Shown here piece by piece: positions 22,491 to 34,217 of a stretch of 64,000 nucleotides of DNA. A model generated the notes under the pieces. It had not been told where the DNA came from, did not search any database, and worked only from the letters and a program-made list of their open reading frames with translations. The stretch's first letter is position 1, and the number at the start of each line of letters is the position of its first letter. The DNA is from Spinellus fusiger (Eukaryota; Mucoromycota; Mucoromycetes; Mucorales; Phycomycetaceae), in the NCBI GenBank assembly GCA_025094145.1, contig JALLLS010000012.1:372001-436000 (forward strand), written 5' to 3'. The position numbers and the translations under genes were made by a program.

Positions 22491-23531
22491 AACCAAATAC
22501 ATGTAAGAACCTTAGATTGATTCTATAGGCATATTGTATTTACTTTACTTTATTCGTATCTTGTTGGCTACATAACATCTTTAGTTCAGAAAGAATAGAT
22601 AGAAATACAATAAGAAAGAGGAAATGGATAGCCTTTGATAACATTGTATAGTATCAGCTACTGTTCATCCTCTATTCATGTGATAGTGTCATCAATGGCT
22701 TCTTGTGTCCAAAGATATCTGTTTAGTTAACGTATGATTCATTCTGTTCCTTCTTTTTTTATTCAACTTGTATGTTATTCTTTTATTCTAATGATTGTTA
22801 CAGATAGAGGAACTTCAAGGAGATCACCACCAGAAGGTACACATTCTAATAAAGGCTGTTGCACTCTTATACTATCTCTAAAAGATCTATCCACTGCATT
22901 CAAATACACTACAACTTATCATAAATGCTTCATTCCAGACCATTTATTTTGTAACTGTTTGTTTTATTTATTTATTTACAAACTGATAACTACTAACTAC
23001 TCGTTTTTAGTGTATAGAACCTGGAGTAGCAGTATCATGTACACCACTTAGTATATCTCTTCTCAGTTTGTCTTTGTTATGTTATATAAAATTCAGATAA
23101 CCTTGTTCAATGTTAGTATATATTCTGTACTGATAAATGGGTTTTTCAAATAAATACAAGTGATTTATCTCTATGTACATCAATCTGAAGCAGTAGTGTT
23201 TTATTGTGCTTATCATAATATCTTGGTCATTGACTGAACATGTATTTATAGTCCAACCTAACTGTCCTGTAGGAAGAAAGAAGTACTAAGCTCATAGGAT
23301 TGTATGACTGATTTATTTCACTCATTCTTTACAGTAAGCTGCCATTTCTTGGTCATATCACAATGTCACTACTCTCTGTTTGGTTTATATCATTATTTAG
23401 ACAGCTACAATGACTTTTGCGCAAATAGCCATACTTATAACAGCTTGTATATCTATTTTGAACATGGTTCACTCAAATAATGCTATTGGGTATATAATTA
23501 GGATAAACATACTTGTTCAAGAAAGTGTTAA
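22491..23531. other. AT-rich region without genes
   Basis: Only short unsupported ORFs lie between the TnpB-like relic and the truncated Tc1 copy. Confidence 0.55.
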
Positions 23532-24565
23532 TACAGCCACACTCAACTGAATTGAATACTTTTGAAAATAAATATCAGGACGAGATAGATAGAACATTTT
23601 CAACATAAAATAAAACACTACATTTGATTTAGAAGCTTCAAACTTAAGCATATCAAGTCTCGATATCTTTATTTATCGAGAATAGAATAATAATACAGTT
23701 AATATTTTTTATGGCCTTCTTTAGCATCAATGACAGCCTGAAATCTGTCATTCATACTCTGAATTTACTGTTGTGCAAGTTCAACACTAACTTTCTATAT
23801 TGATAATAGATACCCTTCTTGCTTCGATTCATATTTCCAAGGCGTATTAGACATGTTCAGTTGAGTTCAAGTCAGGGATTTGTGTAGGCTAGTAATCAAA
23901 GCTGCTAATCTGATGTGTCTCTTTCCACTATCTAGCATAGGCCCTAGTATGACATCTAGCACCCTCTTCTTGTAACAGAGACTCTATGTTCTCTTTATTA
24001 TACAATTCCATAAACCAAGGATAGAACTCACTAACTAAAACAATGATGTATTCGTCTTAGTTTACAGTGCTATCAACAACGACTAATGAGCCAAATTCAT
24101 TAGCCTAATAGCAACTCTAAAACAGCACACCATCGCCACCAAACTACATTGTTGGAACAATAGGGTTATAACTATAAAGTTCTCTAAATATTTTAATGAC
24201 ATATACATTTCTATTATTCCCTTTCATAATGTATGTTGACTCATCAGACTAAATAACATATCTCCACTGGTCATTTGTCTAATTAAAATATTCCTTAGCT
24301 AAGTCATTTATCTTTGTATTTTGCAGTCAAGACCATAGTGTGGTCTACATAAAAAGATACATACTCTAACTGATTGCAGTAGCTGATAATGGTGTTTCTA
24401 CATACATCCACCTCAAACTTCAATATTCCCAATTTCAGTTGATTGTATGAGGCAAATGGATCCTTTCTAATAACAATCTCCATGTGTCTGAGGTCTCTCT
24501 CATTCACTTGTTATGTTTTCCATTACTCTCCAAATACAATAGTGATCCACACTTTTTGATTCAAT
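23532..24565 (-). mobile_element. Truncated Tc1-like element (relative of the 45-kb copy)
   Basis: The left end TA-CAGCCACACTCAACTG at 23532-23549 matches the CAGTCACACACAATTG terminus of the element at 44997. The sequence stays similar through the non-coding end and the minus-strand transposase, including the ERDLRHMEIVIRKDPFASYN segment (24507-24304). It stops matching at about 24565, before the helix-turn-helix start and the second terminus, so it is truncated. The coding part has many stops. Confidence 0.75.
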
Positions 24566-25440
24566 AAAGAAAACAAAAATACTTTCATGACTTTTATTCA
24601 AATCTTACTCTGCTACTGTATTTTACATTGAAGCTACTGTTGAAAATATAATCTGTCCAATGGTGAACCCTATAGGATTAAGAACAGCACTATAGAAGAG
24701 AATAAGAAATAGGCTTCATCAAAGAACAGTGGCTTTTTTTGTTCTGTTTTATCATAGAAGCATAAATCAAGGTATTGTTTTGTGGGCCGGAACTGAGTTA
24801 GTCTTTGGCGGCTGAATAAATCGCTATGACAGTTATCAAATTATGGAATGACTCTGATTTAGAATTCATTCCTTACACTCCAAATGATCTACAATGAAAA
24901 TCTGTTATTCTACTGAAAACTATACTGTATTGTGTGCATTCACCGATCATTCAGCGGTGTCATTGAGTTTATTATCAGCCATCAGCCCCTGATCACAACC
25001 TACAGATGGTAAGATATGCTAACAGCCCTTATACAACAAGAGGACGAGATTCACAGTAAGGTCGATGGTAGAAACAATGAATGCCTATTTATACTAATGA
25101 ATACTTATTCTATTGGGCTCATAAGAATAGCAAGTGTCTTTTAATCATCCAACCTTTATTTGCTAGTATCACTGAAGTTTATTAGCCTACCCTTTCTTCC
25201 ATTCACTACCCAATCCTTGTTGTAGTTTTTCTTATTTGTTTACTGATAGACTAGCCAATCTACACCCTTATGATCGACATTTCTTAAAATGGAATGTAGA
25301 TCATAGAAGCTATTTTATACTAATATCCTCATTAGCAGCTTCTTTCCGATACTGCAGAATATGGACATAAGTAAATACATATTAACAGATGCATTCCTAT
25401 ACCCCTTCCTATACGCACTAATAGATTTATACTAATAGAT
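24566..25440. other. AT-rich region without genes
   Basis: No gene or recognisable repeat is seen. Confidence 0.5.
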
Positions 25441-25512
25441 CCACACATAGATCCACACATAGACATAGACATAGACATAGACATAGACATAGACATGGAC
25501 ATGGACATAGAC
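25438..25512. repeat. Hexanucleotide (ATAGAC)n microsatellite
   Basis: Tandem ACATAG units, imperfect at both ends (AGATCCACAC before, GGACATGGACAT after). It yields a meaningless Met-Ser repeat on the minus strand. Confidence 0.85.
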
Positions 25513-25615
25513 GCTTGTTCACTCACTTATATACTTATATACTTATATACTTATACATTGGTAGACATATCTAAATATAGACATAAACATGGATTTGTAC
25601 AGATAAACTCTGTGC

Positions 25616-25930
25616 CTACTCTTCCAGCACCTCTATCGTAGACCCTAGCCAGGGACCGTCTGGGTCTTGCGGGTAAGTAAGGTTTTGTAACTGCCATAAC
25701 AATAACATGACTGTTGTAGAAATGGTAGCAGCCACAAATGTAGCCGCTGTGAGTCTTTGAAAGAACGGAGAGTGTCTGTCAATACATTGCCACATGGCAG
25801 ACATGCAATTGAACGAAGGACGAGACAAGGGTGGTGTAGGAGCAGAAGATGACTGTGGTAACGATAGATATATTGAGTCATAAGAAGGAGGATCTTTAGG
25901 TGAGAGTAGCGCCGAGTGAGAAGTCGACAT
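25616..25930 (-). CDS. Small PY-motif single-pass membrane protein
   Basis: 104 residues in one exon. The N-terminal region is short, Ser/Pro-rich and carries KDPPSYDSIY (a PPxY motif, the ligand of NEDD4/Rsp5 WW domains). One hydrophobic helix follows near residues 68-86 (FVAATISTTVMLLLWQL), then a short acidic tail ending STIEVLEE. No family is recognised. By design it resembles small membrane adaptors that recruit Rsp5-type ligases (such as Bsd2 or Tre1/2 in yeast), but sequence similarity is limited to the PY motif. Upstream simple repeats (AAT and AAAAAT) lie at 25966-26047. Confidence 0.6.
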   Translation of the reverse strand: MSTSHSALLSPKDPPSYDSIYLSLPQSSSAPTPPLSRPSFNCMSAMWQCIDRHSPFFQRLTAATFVAATISTTVMLLLWQLQNLTYPQDPDGPWLGSTIEVLEE

Positions 25931-26009
25931 GGTATAACAAGTGTGATTATGGAAATGTAAAAATAAAAATAAAAATGAGAATGAGAATGAAAATAAAAAA
26001 GAGAAAAAG

Positions 26010-26014
26010 AGAGA

Positions 26015-26048
<34 letters not shown>

Positions 26049-26060
26049 CCAATAGCACTA
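26010..26060. repeat. (AAT)n microsatellite
   Basis: Tandem AAT units with interspersed AACACCAAT, upstream of the PY-motif gene. It produces a poly-Leu shadow ORF on the minus strand. Confidence 0.85.
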
Positions 26061-26516
26061 ATAACACCAATAATAATAAATTAGACAATAAATAATACTA
26101 AGTGATAAGTGATAACAATAATAAATAAATAAATAAATACAGATCATTTATTAACAATGAATAGTCCATGAGACCACCACACTACCGATGGCACTAGGAA
26201 GACATCTCTAATCAACAATAAATGATAAACAACATATACAATACAAATAAATAAAAAGAAATGACAGTAGCAGTAAAGTGCCAATAGACTCTTTCTGGAA
26301 AACATTCAGAAAAGAAGAAAAAGGAATGGCAAACGGAATCCTTAGTTGAGTTCAGAATGGATGAAATTCTTCATGCACACTTGATTCATTTCTCAACAGA
26401 ACCCAGAGTTAGTATATATAGAAAGAATAGATTTAGAAAGAAGAATTGAACAGTAAAAGGCTTCTCTATTTCTTCCACGTCTTTAACATTCTTATTCTTA
26501 TTTAAAGTACCATACT

Positions 26517-28651
26517 ATGAAGCTATTAGTCACCCTGGGTTCTTGCTGTTTGCTGGCCTTCTCTCTTGTGAATGCACAGGGATTTGCATGTGATGCCAAT
26601 GCCATTGTAAAGTATAGAATCAACACTCCCACCAATGTGAATCTACAATACATGATTGACAAGGCCCAGGATCATCAGTTAGTACTACAGAAACACAATC
26701 ATACACGGTGTATTAACCACGAATCAACTCAACTCAATTCTAGACGCTCCCTTGTTAAACTGAAGCCAGGTGAGTCAAGAGGCATTGGTTTGGTATAGAG
26801 GAGAGCAGAAGATAATAGAGAGAAATGGGCATGAACAAGTATATAACACCACAGTATTTAATTAACACATTCTACACAGGCAAATGGATTATTTCTGATA
26901 GTGTTCCTACTGTCCTTGTTGCTGGTGTCTCAATAAAGGGAGATGTATCAGCACCTACCATTATATCCTCAAGCTCACCCGACAAGCCTGCTACAATTAT
27001 TGGTAGGCAATTCATGAAGCGTCTTTCTTATTCACTTTGAATATTAGTTCCTGAGTTGAACTATGGATGGTCAATTCAAAACATTGTTTTTGATAATGTC
27101 AATATCCAAGTGGAGAAGCATCAAAATGAAGTCAGAGCAAGCATCATGGACAATGTGTTTCTGAATGGTGGTGTTTATCCTGTCTATTCTAAAGGAGGAA
27201 GAAATCTCTTTGTTGGTACATTGAAGAAAAAAGGATATAAAAAAAAGATCCAACTAACATGTGTTGATAGATGGTAATATCTTTTTAAGAGACCGTGCTA
27301 ATGTTGGCAAGAACTTATCGCCCGATCCTTTAACGACAAGTAAGAAAACAGTACTCTTGTTGACAACAGTATGTATTAAACAATTCATTAGATGCTGCCA
27401 TTCACTTGGAGGAGGAGCAAGGCAGTGTTGTTTCCAACAATATTGTGGGGTAAGTCTGCATGTGTTGAATAAAATGTTGATATTCTGTAGCATGGATCTT
27501 CGTCAAATGGATAAGCTTTTCACCTATGCAGCCCCACAACTGCATAGACCTCTTTATAATATCAAGTTCTACTCAAAGTGTGTTGGTCGACACATTGAGA
27601 ATCAGCAAGGATACATGGCCTCTGGCGTTCAGCTTATTCATACAACAGACATTACTATTAAACAGAATATTATGGTAAGTGTGCCTTGTAGAAATCTAAT
27701 ATAGTAACTCTTTCTCTTAGAATGCTACTCTTCCATACCCTGAATTAATTGAACAAGACCACGGTGTTAGTGTTATTGGAAGCAAACAGACTTATATCTA
27801 CCAAAACTTTATTGCTGGATGGATGACGGGTGATTTTGGTGGTGCTGTACGATTAACTTCTGTGGTAAGTCTTTTATAGAGAGTAAAGAAACCATACAAT
27901 AAGAGGGATTCCTAATGCTGGATCTTGGTTTTATATATATATCTTAGTCTGATAGTTATGTCGTTTCAAACTACCTTGCAAACACTGCTGTAATGGTCTA
28001 TATTGCAGACCATGCCGAGTATATGGAGGTGGACAATGTTGTTGTGGCTAATAACTTCTTATACCGCTTCATGACACACAACTTGAACGTGGCATCCCCA
28101 ACCTATGGATGGTTATACGAGGGCATTACTTTCTTTGATTTCTACACTGCCCGTCGCAACTACACTATTCCTGAGCCTGTATGGAACAGCAGTGTGGATC
28201 TTAGTCCACTAATCACTCGCTTCACAGTGACAGGCAATAAGTTTGCCTCTACTCCTGATGTAGATCCCTATATGATCAGTTTAGGCAACCTTCCTATGGA
28301 TCAGTCCTTTGTGGATAGAACAAACTGCTATGTTAACAGTCCCTTAGATCCAAACTCTGTTGAACCTGGAAAGGTCTCTGTTCTGTGGCGACAAATGTTT
28401 GCTTCTAAAAAGAAGAGTGCACACGGAAACAAGATTCCCGAGGTAAATAATTCACGAGTTCAACAATTGCTACATTGACTTTGTTACTTAATCCTACTTT
28501 ATAGAGTGTTGTCATTGCTGTTAAAGAAGACCAGGACATGGCAGTGCCTGCCCATATTCGCAATCTTCATATTCCTCCTTACTGGAAGGCCTACACGCTT
28601 AGAAACAATGAAGTTCCAATGACCAGTCCAATGGCTGACTGTCTCGTCTAA
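26517..28651 (+). CDS. Secreted right-handed beta-helix protein
   Basis: Nine exons join in phase: 26517-26769, 26880-27002, 27048-27215, 27271-27339, 27392-27449, 27491-27674, 27721-27864, 27948-28442 and 28505-28651, giving 546 residues. A signal peptide (MKLLVTLGSCCLLAFSLVNAQ) is followed by short repeating strands typical of parallel beta-helices: NIVFDNVNI, SIMDNVFLNG, SVVSNNIVG, ITIKQNIM, YIYQNFIAG, YVVSNYLAN, VVVANNFLY, FTVTGNKF. Such folds are common in polysaccharide lyases and hydrolases, but I see no recognisable catalytic motif. It is probably extracellular or wall-associated. The family is not named further. Confidence 0.72.
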
Positions 28652-28950
28652 TACCACTGTGAATATTATTATTATTATTATTATTGTTATTGTTATTGTT
28701 ATTGTTGTTATTAGCATTATTACTACTGTTCTTTTTGTTTTGTTTTGTTTTGTTTTGTTTTGAAAATGATAAATACTGATAAATACCACCAATAACACCC
28801 CTGTTTGATATTCGCTTTGGAGAGAGTCTAAATACCACCAAGCACCTTTCATAGACTGTACATTTACACTGTAAAATGCACATCCCAAGGACACAGGGCG
28901 GAGACATAAGCGAAAAATCAATTTTTTTATAAGGGGAGGGAAGTCTCTCT
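28652..28950. repeat. TTA/TTG and TTTTG simple repeats in a spacer
   Basis: ATT/GTT trinucleotide repeat at about 28662-28712 and TTTTG repeats at 28733-28760. No gene is supported; the minus-strand poly-Asn ORF is a repeat artefact. Confidence 0.8.
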
Positions 28951-28961
28951 AACTTTCTACC

Positions 28962-30293
28962 ATGAGCATTGTTGCAGCACCACCCGAAGTCCTTATTACT
29001 GTGCTTCGTTTTCTCGATTCTTGTAGTATTTATCAGTGTAGTCTTGTCAATAAGTACATTTCTGCTACTGCTACTCCTCTTCTATGGCACTCTCCTCTGC
29101 TTCACCATGAAGACCAGTTTGTGGAATTTCTTGCCTCTCTTGCCATGACAGACAAACGACTTGGACATTACGTACGTCACATTGACTTGAAGTCGCCCCA
29201 CCGACCCACCGACGAGCAAGTCTTGTTTATGGTCCAACGTATGCCATTCCTAGAGTCATTTACCTGTGAAGAATCAGACAATCTCACTAACTTTAGCATA
29301 AGCGAAATAGCTCACAACTGTCCTGACCTTCAATCCCTGTCTTTATGTTCAGCCCCTATTACCTACAGAGCAATGCACCACCTAGGAAAGTGTAAAAAGA
29401 TAAAGGCGCTGACTCTCAGAACATGTCAAGAACTGTCTCCTCTTGCCCTTCTTCCTCTTGCCCACTGTCCACTTGAGTTTCTTGACTTGTCTGGGTGCAA
29501 ATGGCTTACCGCCAGTGATACTGCCTTTGATTTAAGGGCCTTTGATCGCCTCCAATTGCTGTGTCTTATCTGCTGTGAGGGCATTACAACTGAGTTTATA
29601 CACAGCATCACCCGTCAACACCTAGCCATCCTCCCTCACCTGTCAGCCTTTTCTATTACAAGTTGTGAGGTGAAAGATGAGGCTATTGTAGCCTTTGTGC
29701 AGTGCCATCCTCATCTTGAACATCTGACTCTGATGGACTGTACAATTACTGATGTTTCACTCTTGGCATTTCAAGAGCACCTTTCTTCCTTGCATTACCT
29801 TGAGATATCCTACTGCAGCCAAGTAACCAAAGAAGGTGTGCGTCGAATGATTAAGAACATGCCTTGTTTAGATATGATAGGACTCAAGAATTGTAATATT
29901 CGATTGGAGGACTTTCCTGAGGTGGAATCTTCACCTAATATCTACTGTGCCAATGGAAGAGACATTGACAGGTTCAGTATGTATGAGCTTGAGCTAGTAA
30001 GACATGCTGCCGATAGACCTTTTGTATCAGATACATCCCACCTCCCTATGAATACTCTTTTGGATTTATCGTCTTCTTTTGTTGCTGCTGCTGCTGTTGA
30101 TATTGCTACTGCTGTTGTTGATATTGCTAGTGCCACTGCTGAAACTGCTGAAACTGCTGAAACTACTGAAACTACTACTACTACTACTACTATTGCCACC
30201 ACCATCCCAGGAACAACACGATACGACTCAACAGAAGATTCTATGGATGAGAGTTATGGCTATATTCAGGAGTATCTCAATACAACTGCATAG
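28962..30293 (+). CDS. F-box / leucine-rich repeat protein
   Basis: Single exon, 443 residues. The N-terminus (PPEVLITVLRFLDSCSIYQCSLVNKYISATATPLLW) fits an F-box, which binds Skp1 in SCF ubiquitin ligases. Residues about 90-330 are cysteine-containing leucine-rich repeats of the AMN1/FBXL type (LQSLSLCSAPIT, KALTLRTCQEL, LEFLDLSGCKWLT, LHYLEISYCSQVTKEG). The C-terminus is a low-complexity Ala/Val/Thr/Glu stretch followed by an acidic end. It would pick substrates for SCF; the substrate cannot be predicted. A Thr-rich repeat comes from an ACT/GAAACT microsatellite at 30137-30195. Confidence 0.85.
   Translation: MSIVAAPPEVLITVLRFLDSCSIYQCSLVNKYISATATPLLWHSPLLHHEDQFVEFLASLAMTDKRLGHYVRHIDLKSPHRPTDEQVLFMVQRMPFLESFTCEESDNLTNFSISEIAHNCPDLQSLSLCSAPITYRAMHHLGKCKKIKALTLRTCQELSPLALLPLAHCPLEFLDLSGCKWLTASDTAFDLRAFDRLQLLCLICCEGITTEFIHSITRQHLAILPHLSAFSITSCEVKDEAIVAFVQCHPHLEHLTLMDCTITDVSLLAFQEHLSSLHYLEISYCSQVTKEGVRRMIKNMPCLDMIGLKNCNIRLEDFPEVESSPNIYCANGRDIDRFSMYELELVRHAADRPFVSDTSHLPMNTLLDLSSSFVAAAAVDIATAVVDIASATAETAETAETTETTTTTTTIATTIPGTTRYDSTEDSMDESYGYIQEYLNTTA
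30137..30195 (+). repeat. GAAACTGCT/ACT repeat in coding sequence
   Basis: Tandem units encode E-T-A then T runs near the C-terminus of the F-box protein. The length probably varies between strains. Confidence 0.75.
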
Positions 30294-30566
30294 TTCTTTT
30301 TTTATTATTATTGGTCAAAGAAGAAAGAAGATATCTTGAGGATGAATAAACTGTCGACTGGAGTTCTTGTGTCTCTGTAGATATGATTATATATGCTTAG
30401 ATACACTTGGGTACACTCGGATACACTTGGATTGGAATGCATTATCACTCTGTTCTGTACAGACTATTTGTAATACCTTTGTAGAACATCGGAGGGAGGG
30501 AGAGTCACAGTGACGTGAGGTTACAGTAAAGATAGATTCTTTGTTCTTTCTCTTTCTTCTTCCACT

Positions 30567-31485
30567 ATGTTATTGAGAGGATCTAATCTAAATCCACTTA
30601 ATATTCTCCATGTTAAGTCTGCGAGTCTATCTACTGCTCACTGCAAAAGATACTATAAGACACACATACCTTATAACAAAGAGTATTTTGCCAAACTACT
30701 TATTCAGCAAGGATTCTCAGTAAAGCAGTCGCATACAGTCATAGATGCGATGGATGACAGTCTCTATGAAGGGTAATGTGCCTGTATTTATTGTATTTAT
30801 TGTATATTATTGTATATTGTCAGTGACTGATACTAATAGATATCCTCCAAAGTATAACCAACACCACCAATAGTCTTGTCAGCAAGATAGACCAGAGCAA
30901 GGTAGCCTTTATAACTGCACCATAGACCTCAACCTACAACAGTCTATCCACACTTTTCAAGAGAATCTTCTTCAGTTGAAGTCTGATATCCAACATGCAG
31001 AGAAAACCAATGTAGATCACATCAAGGCAACAAATGAAAGTCTAAAACAGCAAATCAGTCAACTGCGTCAACTGTTACAGAAAGAAGTTATCCGTAGTCA
31101 AGCCGCAGTAAAACTCGATCTAAACTTGGAGAAGAAAAGAATCGAAAGACACTCTATTCAACAGCATAAGACTATTCAGCAAACAGAACAAAAGATAGAG
31201 ACTGAGATTAAGGCAGCAAGGGCACAAATGAAGGAGATTAAAATGTCGATTCTTCAGTACACTATGGGTAAGACACTGATATAAAATGAGACTCATTGGA
31301 ATAGGGGCAATTTCTGGTGCAGGGACACTCTTTCTAGGTAAATTACCACTAGAAATTACCACTAGAAATTACCACTAGAAATCACCACTAGAAATCACCA
31401 CTAGAGACTGGATTGGGTTGGACTGAAGTGTATAAACTAAAGGGTGGATTTATTCTCTGCAGGTTTCTTATACTTTTCAAGCTGA
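30567..31485 (+). CDS. DUF1640/CCDC90 (MCUR1-like) mitochondrial coiled-coil protein
   Basis: Exons 30567-30772, 30853-30901, 30943-31267, 31305-31337 and 31463-31485 join in phase to give 211 residues. The N-terminus is Ser/Lys/Arg-rich (likely presequence). YYKTHIPYNKEYFAKLLIQQGFSVKQSHTVIDAM is the family head domain. A long coiled coil follows, containing AAVKLDLNLEKKRIERHS and IQQTEQKIETEIKAARAQM, the most diagnostic DUF1640 segment. A C-terminal membrane helix (GAISGAGTLFLGFLYF) ends the protein. Family members sit in the inner mitochondrial membrane; animal MCUR1 regulates the calcium uniporter, while the fungal role is less clear. Confidence 0.87.
31345..31407 (+). repeat. 13-bp minisatellite in an intron
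   Basis: About five tandem copies of ACCACTAGAAATT/C, within the fourth intron (31338-31462) of the MCUR1-like gene. Confidence 0.9.
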
Positions 31486-31853
31486 TGGACTTTGAATCAT
31501 CCTTGTAAGCGTGGGAATAAAGTCCAACGCATTCCTGCCTATTCCCCCACTCTAATTTACTGTGATTCACACACTGCCTTCAAACAAGAAGAATGGATTC
31601 GAGCACACTGAGAATTCTTAAGGCATAGATAATACAACAATGGACCTACAAGACATCCACCACCTTCCACCACAAAAACAGCTGATACAACAACTGAAAA
31701 AACAACAACTGAGAAAACAACAACTGAGAAAACAACAACCGAAAATGAAAGAATTCCCGTTCCTGCTTTAATAACAGTGCGACTGAAAAAAATAAAGACT
31801 ATAAAATAATAAATAATCGCGTTTCTTTCCATTCTTCCTCTTGTCTCTTAACA

Positions 31854-33252
31854 ATGCTCCGAACTCTTGTCTCTTCTGCTATTACTAAGCCCTTGTCTTC
31901 TCGTGCTACTTCTGTGGCTGTTCGTTCTATCAGCACTGGATTTGTATTGAGACGTAAGCTATTCTTTATTTATGTTTGCATTTGTACCAGGACTCATCTT
32001 TATGGTGCGTGTCTTTATTAGAGGCCACAAGCACCTCTCCTGCCTCGGAACAATATCAACACATCCTCACAGAGACAAGAGGTGGTGTTGGATTGATCAC
32101 CTTGAACCGTGCAAAGGCCTTGAATGCTCTTTCCAGTGATTTGTTCACTGAAATCAACACTGCCTTGCGTTTGTATGACCAGACCGACTCCATTGGTGCT
32201 GTTGTTATCACTGGTTCTGAAAAGGCATTTGCTGGTGAGTGTAGGAATAGTAGCACGAGTAACAGACACGGGCAGTAACATTCTGATGATCATGCTAGCT
32301 GGTGCTGATATCAAGGAGATGAAGGATAATACCTTTGTGAACACTTACAAGACCAACTTCTTGGGCCACTGGGCTGAGATGACTGAAATCAGAAAGCCTA
32401 TCATTGCTGCTGTCAATGGTTATGCTGTAGGTGGAAGGAGAACTTATAAAAGAAGACAGATTCTCATTCTTTCTTATGTATACTCTATTGTAGCTTGGTG
32501 GTGGCTGTGAGTTGGCCATGATGTGTGATGTAAGGATATATGTGTTGTTGTGTGTTCATTGGATGGGTTTACTGATTCTGCTTGGATGGTCTATGATGGT
32601 CTATATTAGATTATTTATGCTGGTGAAAAGGCCATCTTTGGTCAACCTGAAATCAAATTGGGTGTTATTCCTGGTAGAGTATTGCAGTAGAATCTGTATG
32701 TTTACATGAATACTAATACACACATAGGTGCTGGTGGAACTCAGCGTCTTGTCAAGGCCGTTGGTAAATCCAAGGCTATGGAGATGATCTTGACTGGCTC
32801 TGTTAACCTTAACGCTACAGAGGCCCTTCAATTGGGTAATTCATCAATGTGCAACGCATAGACCTGTTTCTGACTTTATCTTTATATATAAAAGGTCTTG
32901 TCAGCAAGGTAGTCCCTGCTGATCAGTTGGTGGATGAGGCTGTGAAGACTGGTGAAAAGATTGCTGCTATGAGCCAACCTGCCGTCCAAATGGCCAAGGA
33001 AGCTATTAATAAATGTAATGTTTTATTTAATATGGAAGATAGGGACTTTGTTTACTTATTCTCTTTATTATCTATAGCCTTTGAGGTCCCTCTCTCTGCC
33101 GGTCTAAGATGGGAGCGCATTCTGTTCCAGGCTTTGTTTGGCACAGTAAGTGTATTGTAGATCTATAGGATACTGACTTTTGTTAGAAAGATCAGAAGGA
33201 GGGCATGAATGCCTTTGCTGAAAAGAGAAAGCCCACTTTCACTCACGAGTAA
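31854..33252 (+). CDS. ECHS1: Enoyl-CoA hydratase, mitochondrial
   Basis: Nine exons join in phase: 31854-31953, 32022-32234, 32299-32426, 32494-32529, 32610-32673, 32728-32835, 32895-33014, 33078-33145 and 33187-33252 (300 residues). An Arg/Ser-rich presequence of about 33 residues precedes [16 protein letters not shown]. The crotonase motifs [25 protein letters not shown] (Glu153) and [20 protein letters not shown] (Glu173) are intact; the two glutamates, 20 residues apart, are the catalytic pair of mitochondrial enoyl-CoA hydratase. The C-terminus [12 protein letters not shown] is also family-typical. It hydrates trans-2-enoyl-CoA in fatty-acid beta-oxidation. Confidence 0.94.
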
Positions 33253-33690
33253 TATAAATAAATATATATATTGATAAAAGATTGATCAGAAAGGTTATGT
33301 ACCATGGTTCTTCAACATCAATAAAGCGTCCCGAAGGAGGCCTCATTGTGTCTGCCAGGGATAATTATATTCATCAGTTCAATCCCCATTGAAAGTCCGT
33401 CAGTAGTTGGCAGATGAGAATTAGTGTTGTATTGGTATTGAACACTAGACATTTAATGTTAATTGTCTGGCGCGCGTAAGATTCATAAAGTAGTAATGAC
33501 TACTTGAGTTTCTTTTCATACTTTATACATTACCTTTAACCCCAACACACATGGATACAAAGGCTTAGCCTAAAATGTGATAGTAAATATTCTTTCTTGT
33601 AGACATTTCAAGAAAAGAATGAAAATGAAGAAAAATACTGTAAATTAAACAGAATGGTATTAGATTAACCACTATAGTATACAGTTTACT
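33253..33690. other. Intergenic spacer
   Basis: 3' flank of ECHS1. One GC-richer stretch (33325-33480) does not match a gene I know. Confidence 0.5.
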
Positions 33691-34140
33691 GTATTTTTTA
33701 TTTTTTTTTGGTGTTGGTTTGCTATTTGCACAGTGGGCATGTCAGGCACAAGGGACACATTTGAGGACACATAGGGCCTTGGGAGGCTGGCTACTGACAT
33801 GGAACAAGAGATGAATGGATGGGGTGTGGGGGATGTGTTCACAGGTGCAAGAATGTAGTGTAATAGGGTGGTATGGTATCTTCCACAAATAATGTAGGGG
33901 ACAGAGAACAAACAGGTTAAAAGGGAAGAGTGTGGCACCTTGTGCAAACACAACTCATAGCCAACAACAAGGAGAGAGATACAAAGAAAACAGGTTGGGA
34001 TCAAGAAGCAGCCCACTATCCCAGTCAAAGAAAGCCTATAGTACTTATCAATACTTCAGGAAGTAGCTCAGATCAAGGTCTTGTTTATTAAAGAAGTAGA
34101 AAACTACACTTTTTATACTAGTTGCTATTTTATTCCCAAT
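33690..34140 (-). mobile_element. Old LINE 3'-end-like fragment
   Basis: Starts with a T-rich tract followed by GGTGTTGGTTTGCTATTTGCAC, which matches the tail of the full LINE at 34240-34270. The rest resembles 61640-61950 over several hundred bases, including ACAAGAAACAG(T/C)/AAGCAGC and TCTTGTTTAT. It is read as a degraded minus-strand retroelement tail. Confidence 0.55.
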
Positions 34141-34217
34141 GACGTGTGGGTCTTTGCTACTTATCATTGCAAATGTACTTCCCACCAAACCTCCAAGAAG
34201 ATTGGGCAGTCACTCCA

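Noticed and set aside
25438..25512. Possible CRISPR-like array
   Set aside because: Simple hexanucleotide microsatellite without spacers; the genome is eukaryotic.
25645..26088. 147-codon minus ORF with poly-Leu
   Set aside because: Frame shadow of the AAT microsatellite and of the PY-motif gene.
28599..28907. Minus-strand ORF with poly-Asn run
   Set aside because: Translation of a trinucleotide microsatellite.
31557..31832. Minus-strand ORF with VVVFSVVVFS repeats
   Set aside because: Low-complexity antisense reading of an AACAACTGA-type repeat downstream of the MCUR1-like gene.
33325..33480. GC-richer patch as a structural RNA gene
   Set aside because: No match to tRNA, 5S, U6 or other RNA signatures I could recognise by eye; a covariance-model scan would be needed.
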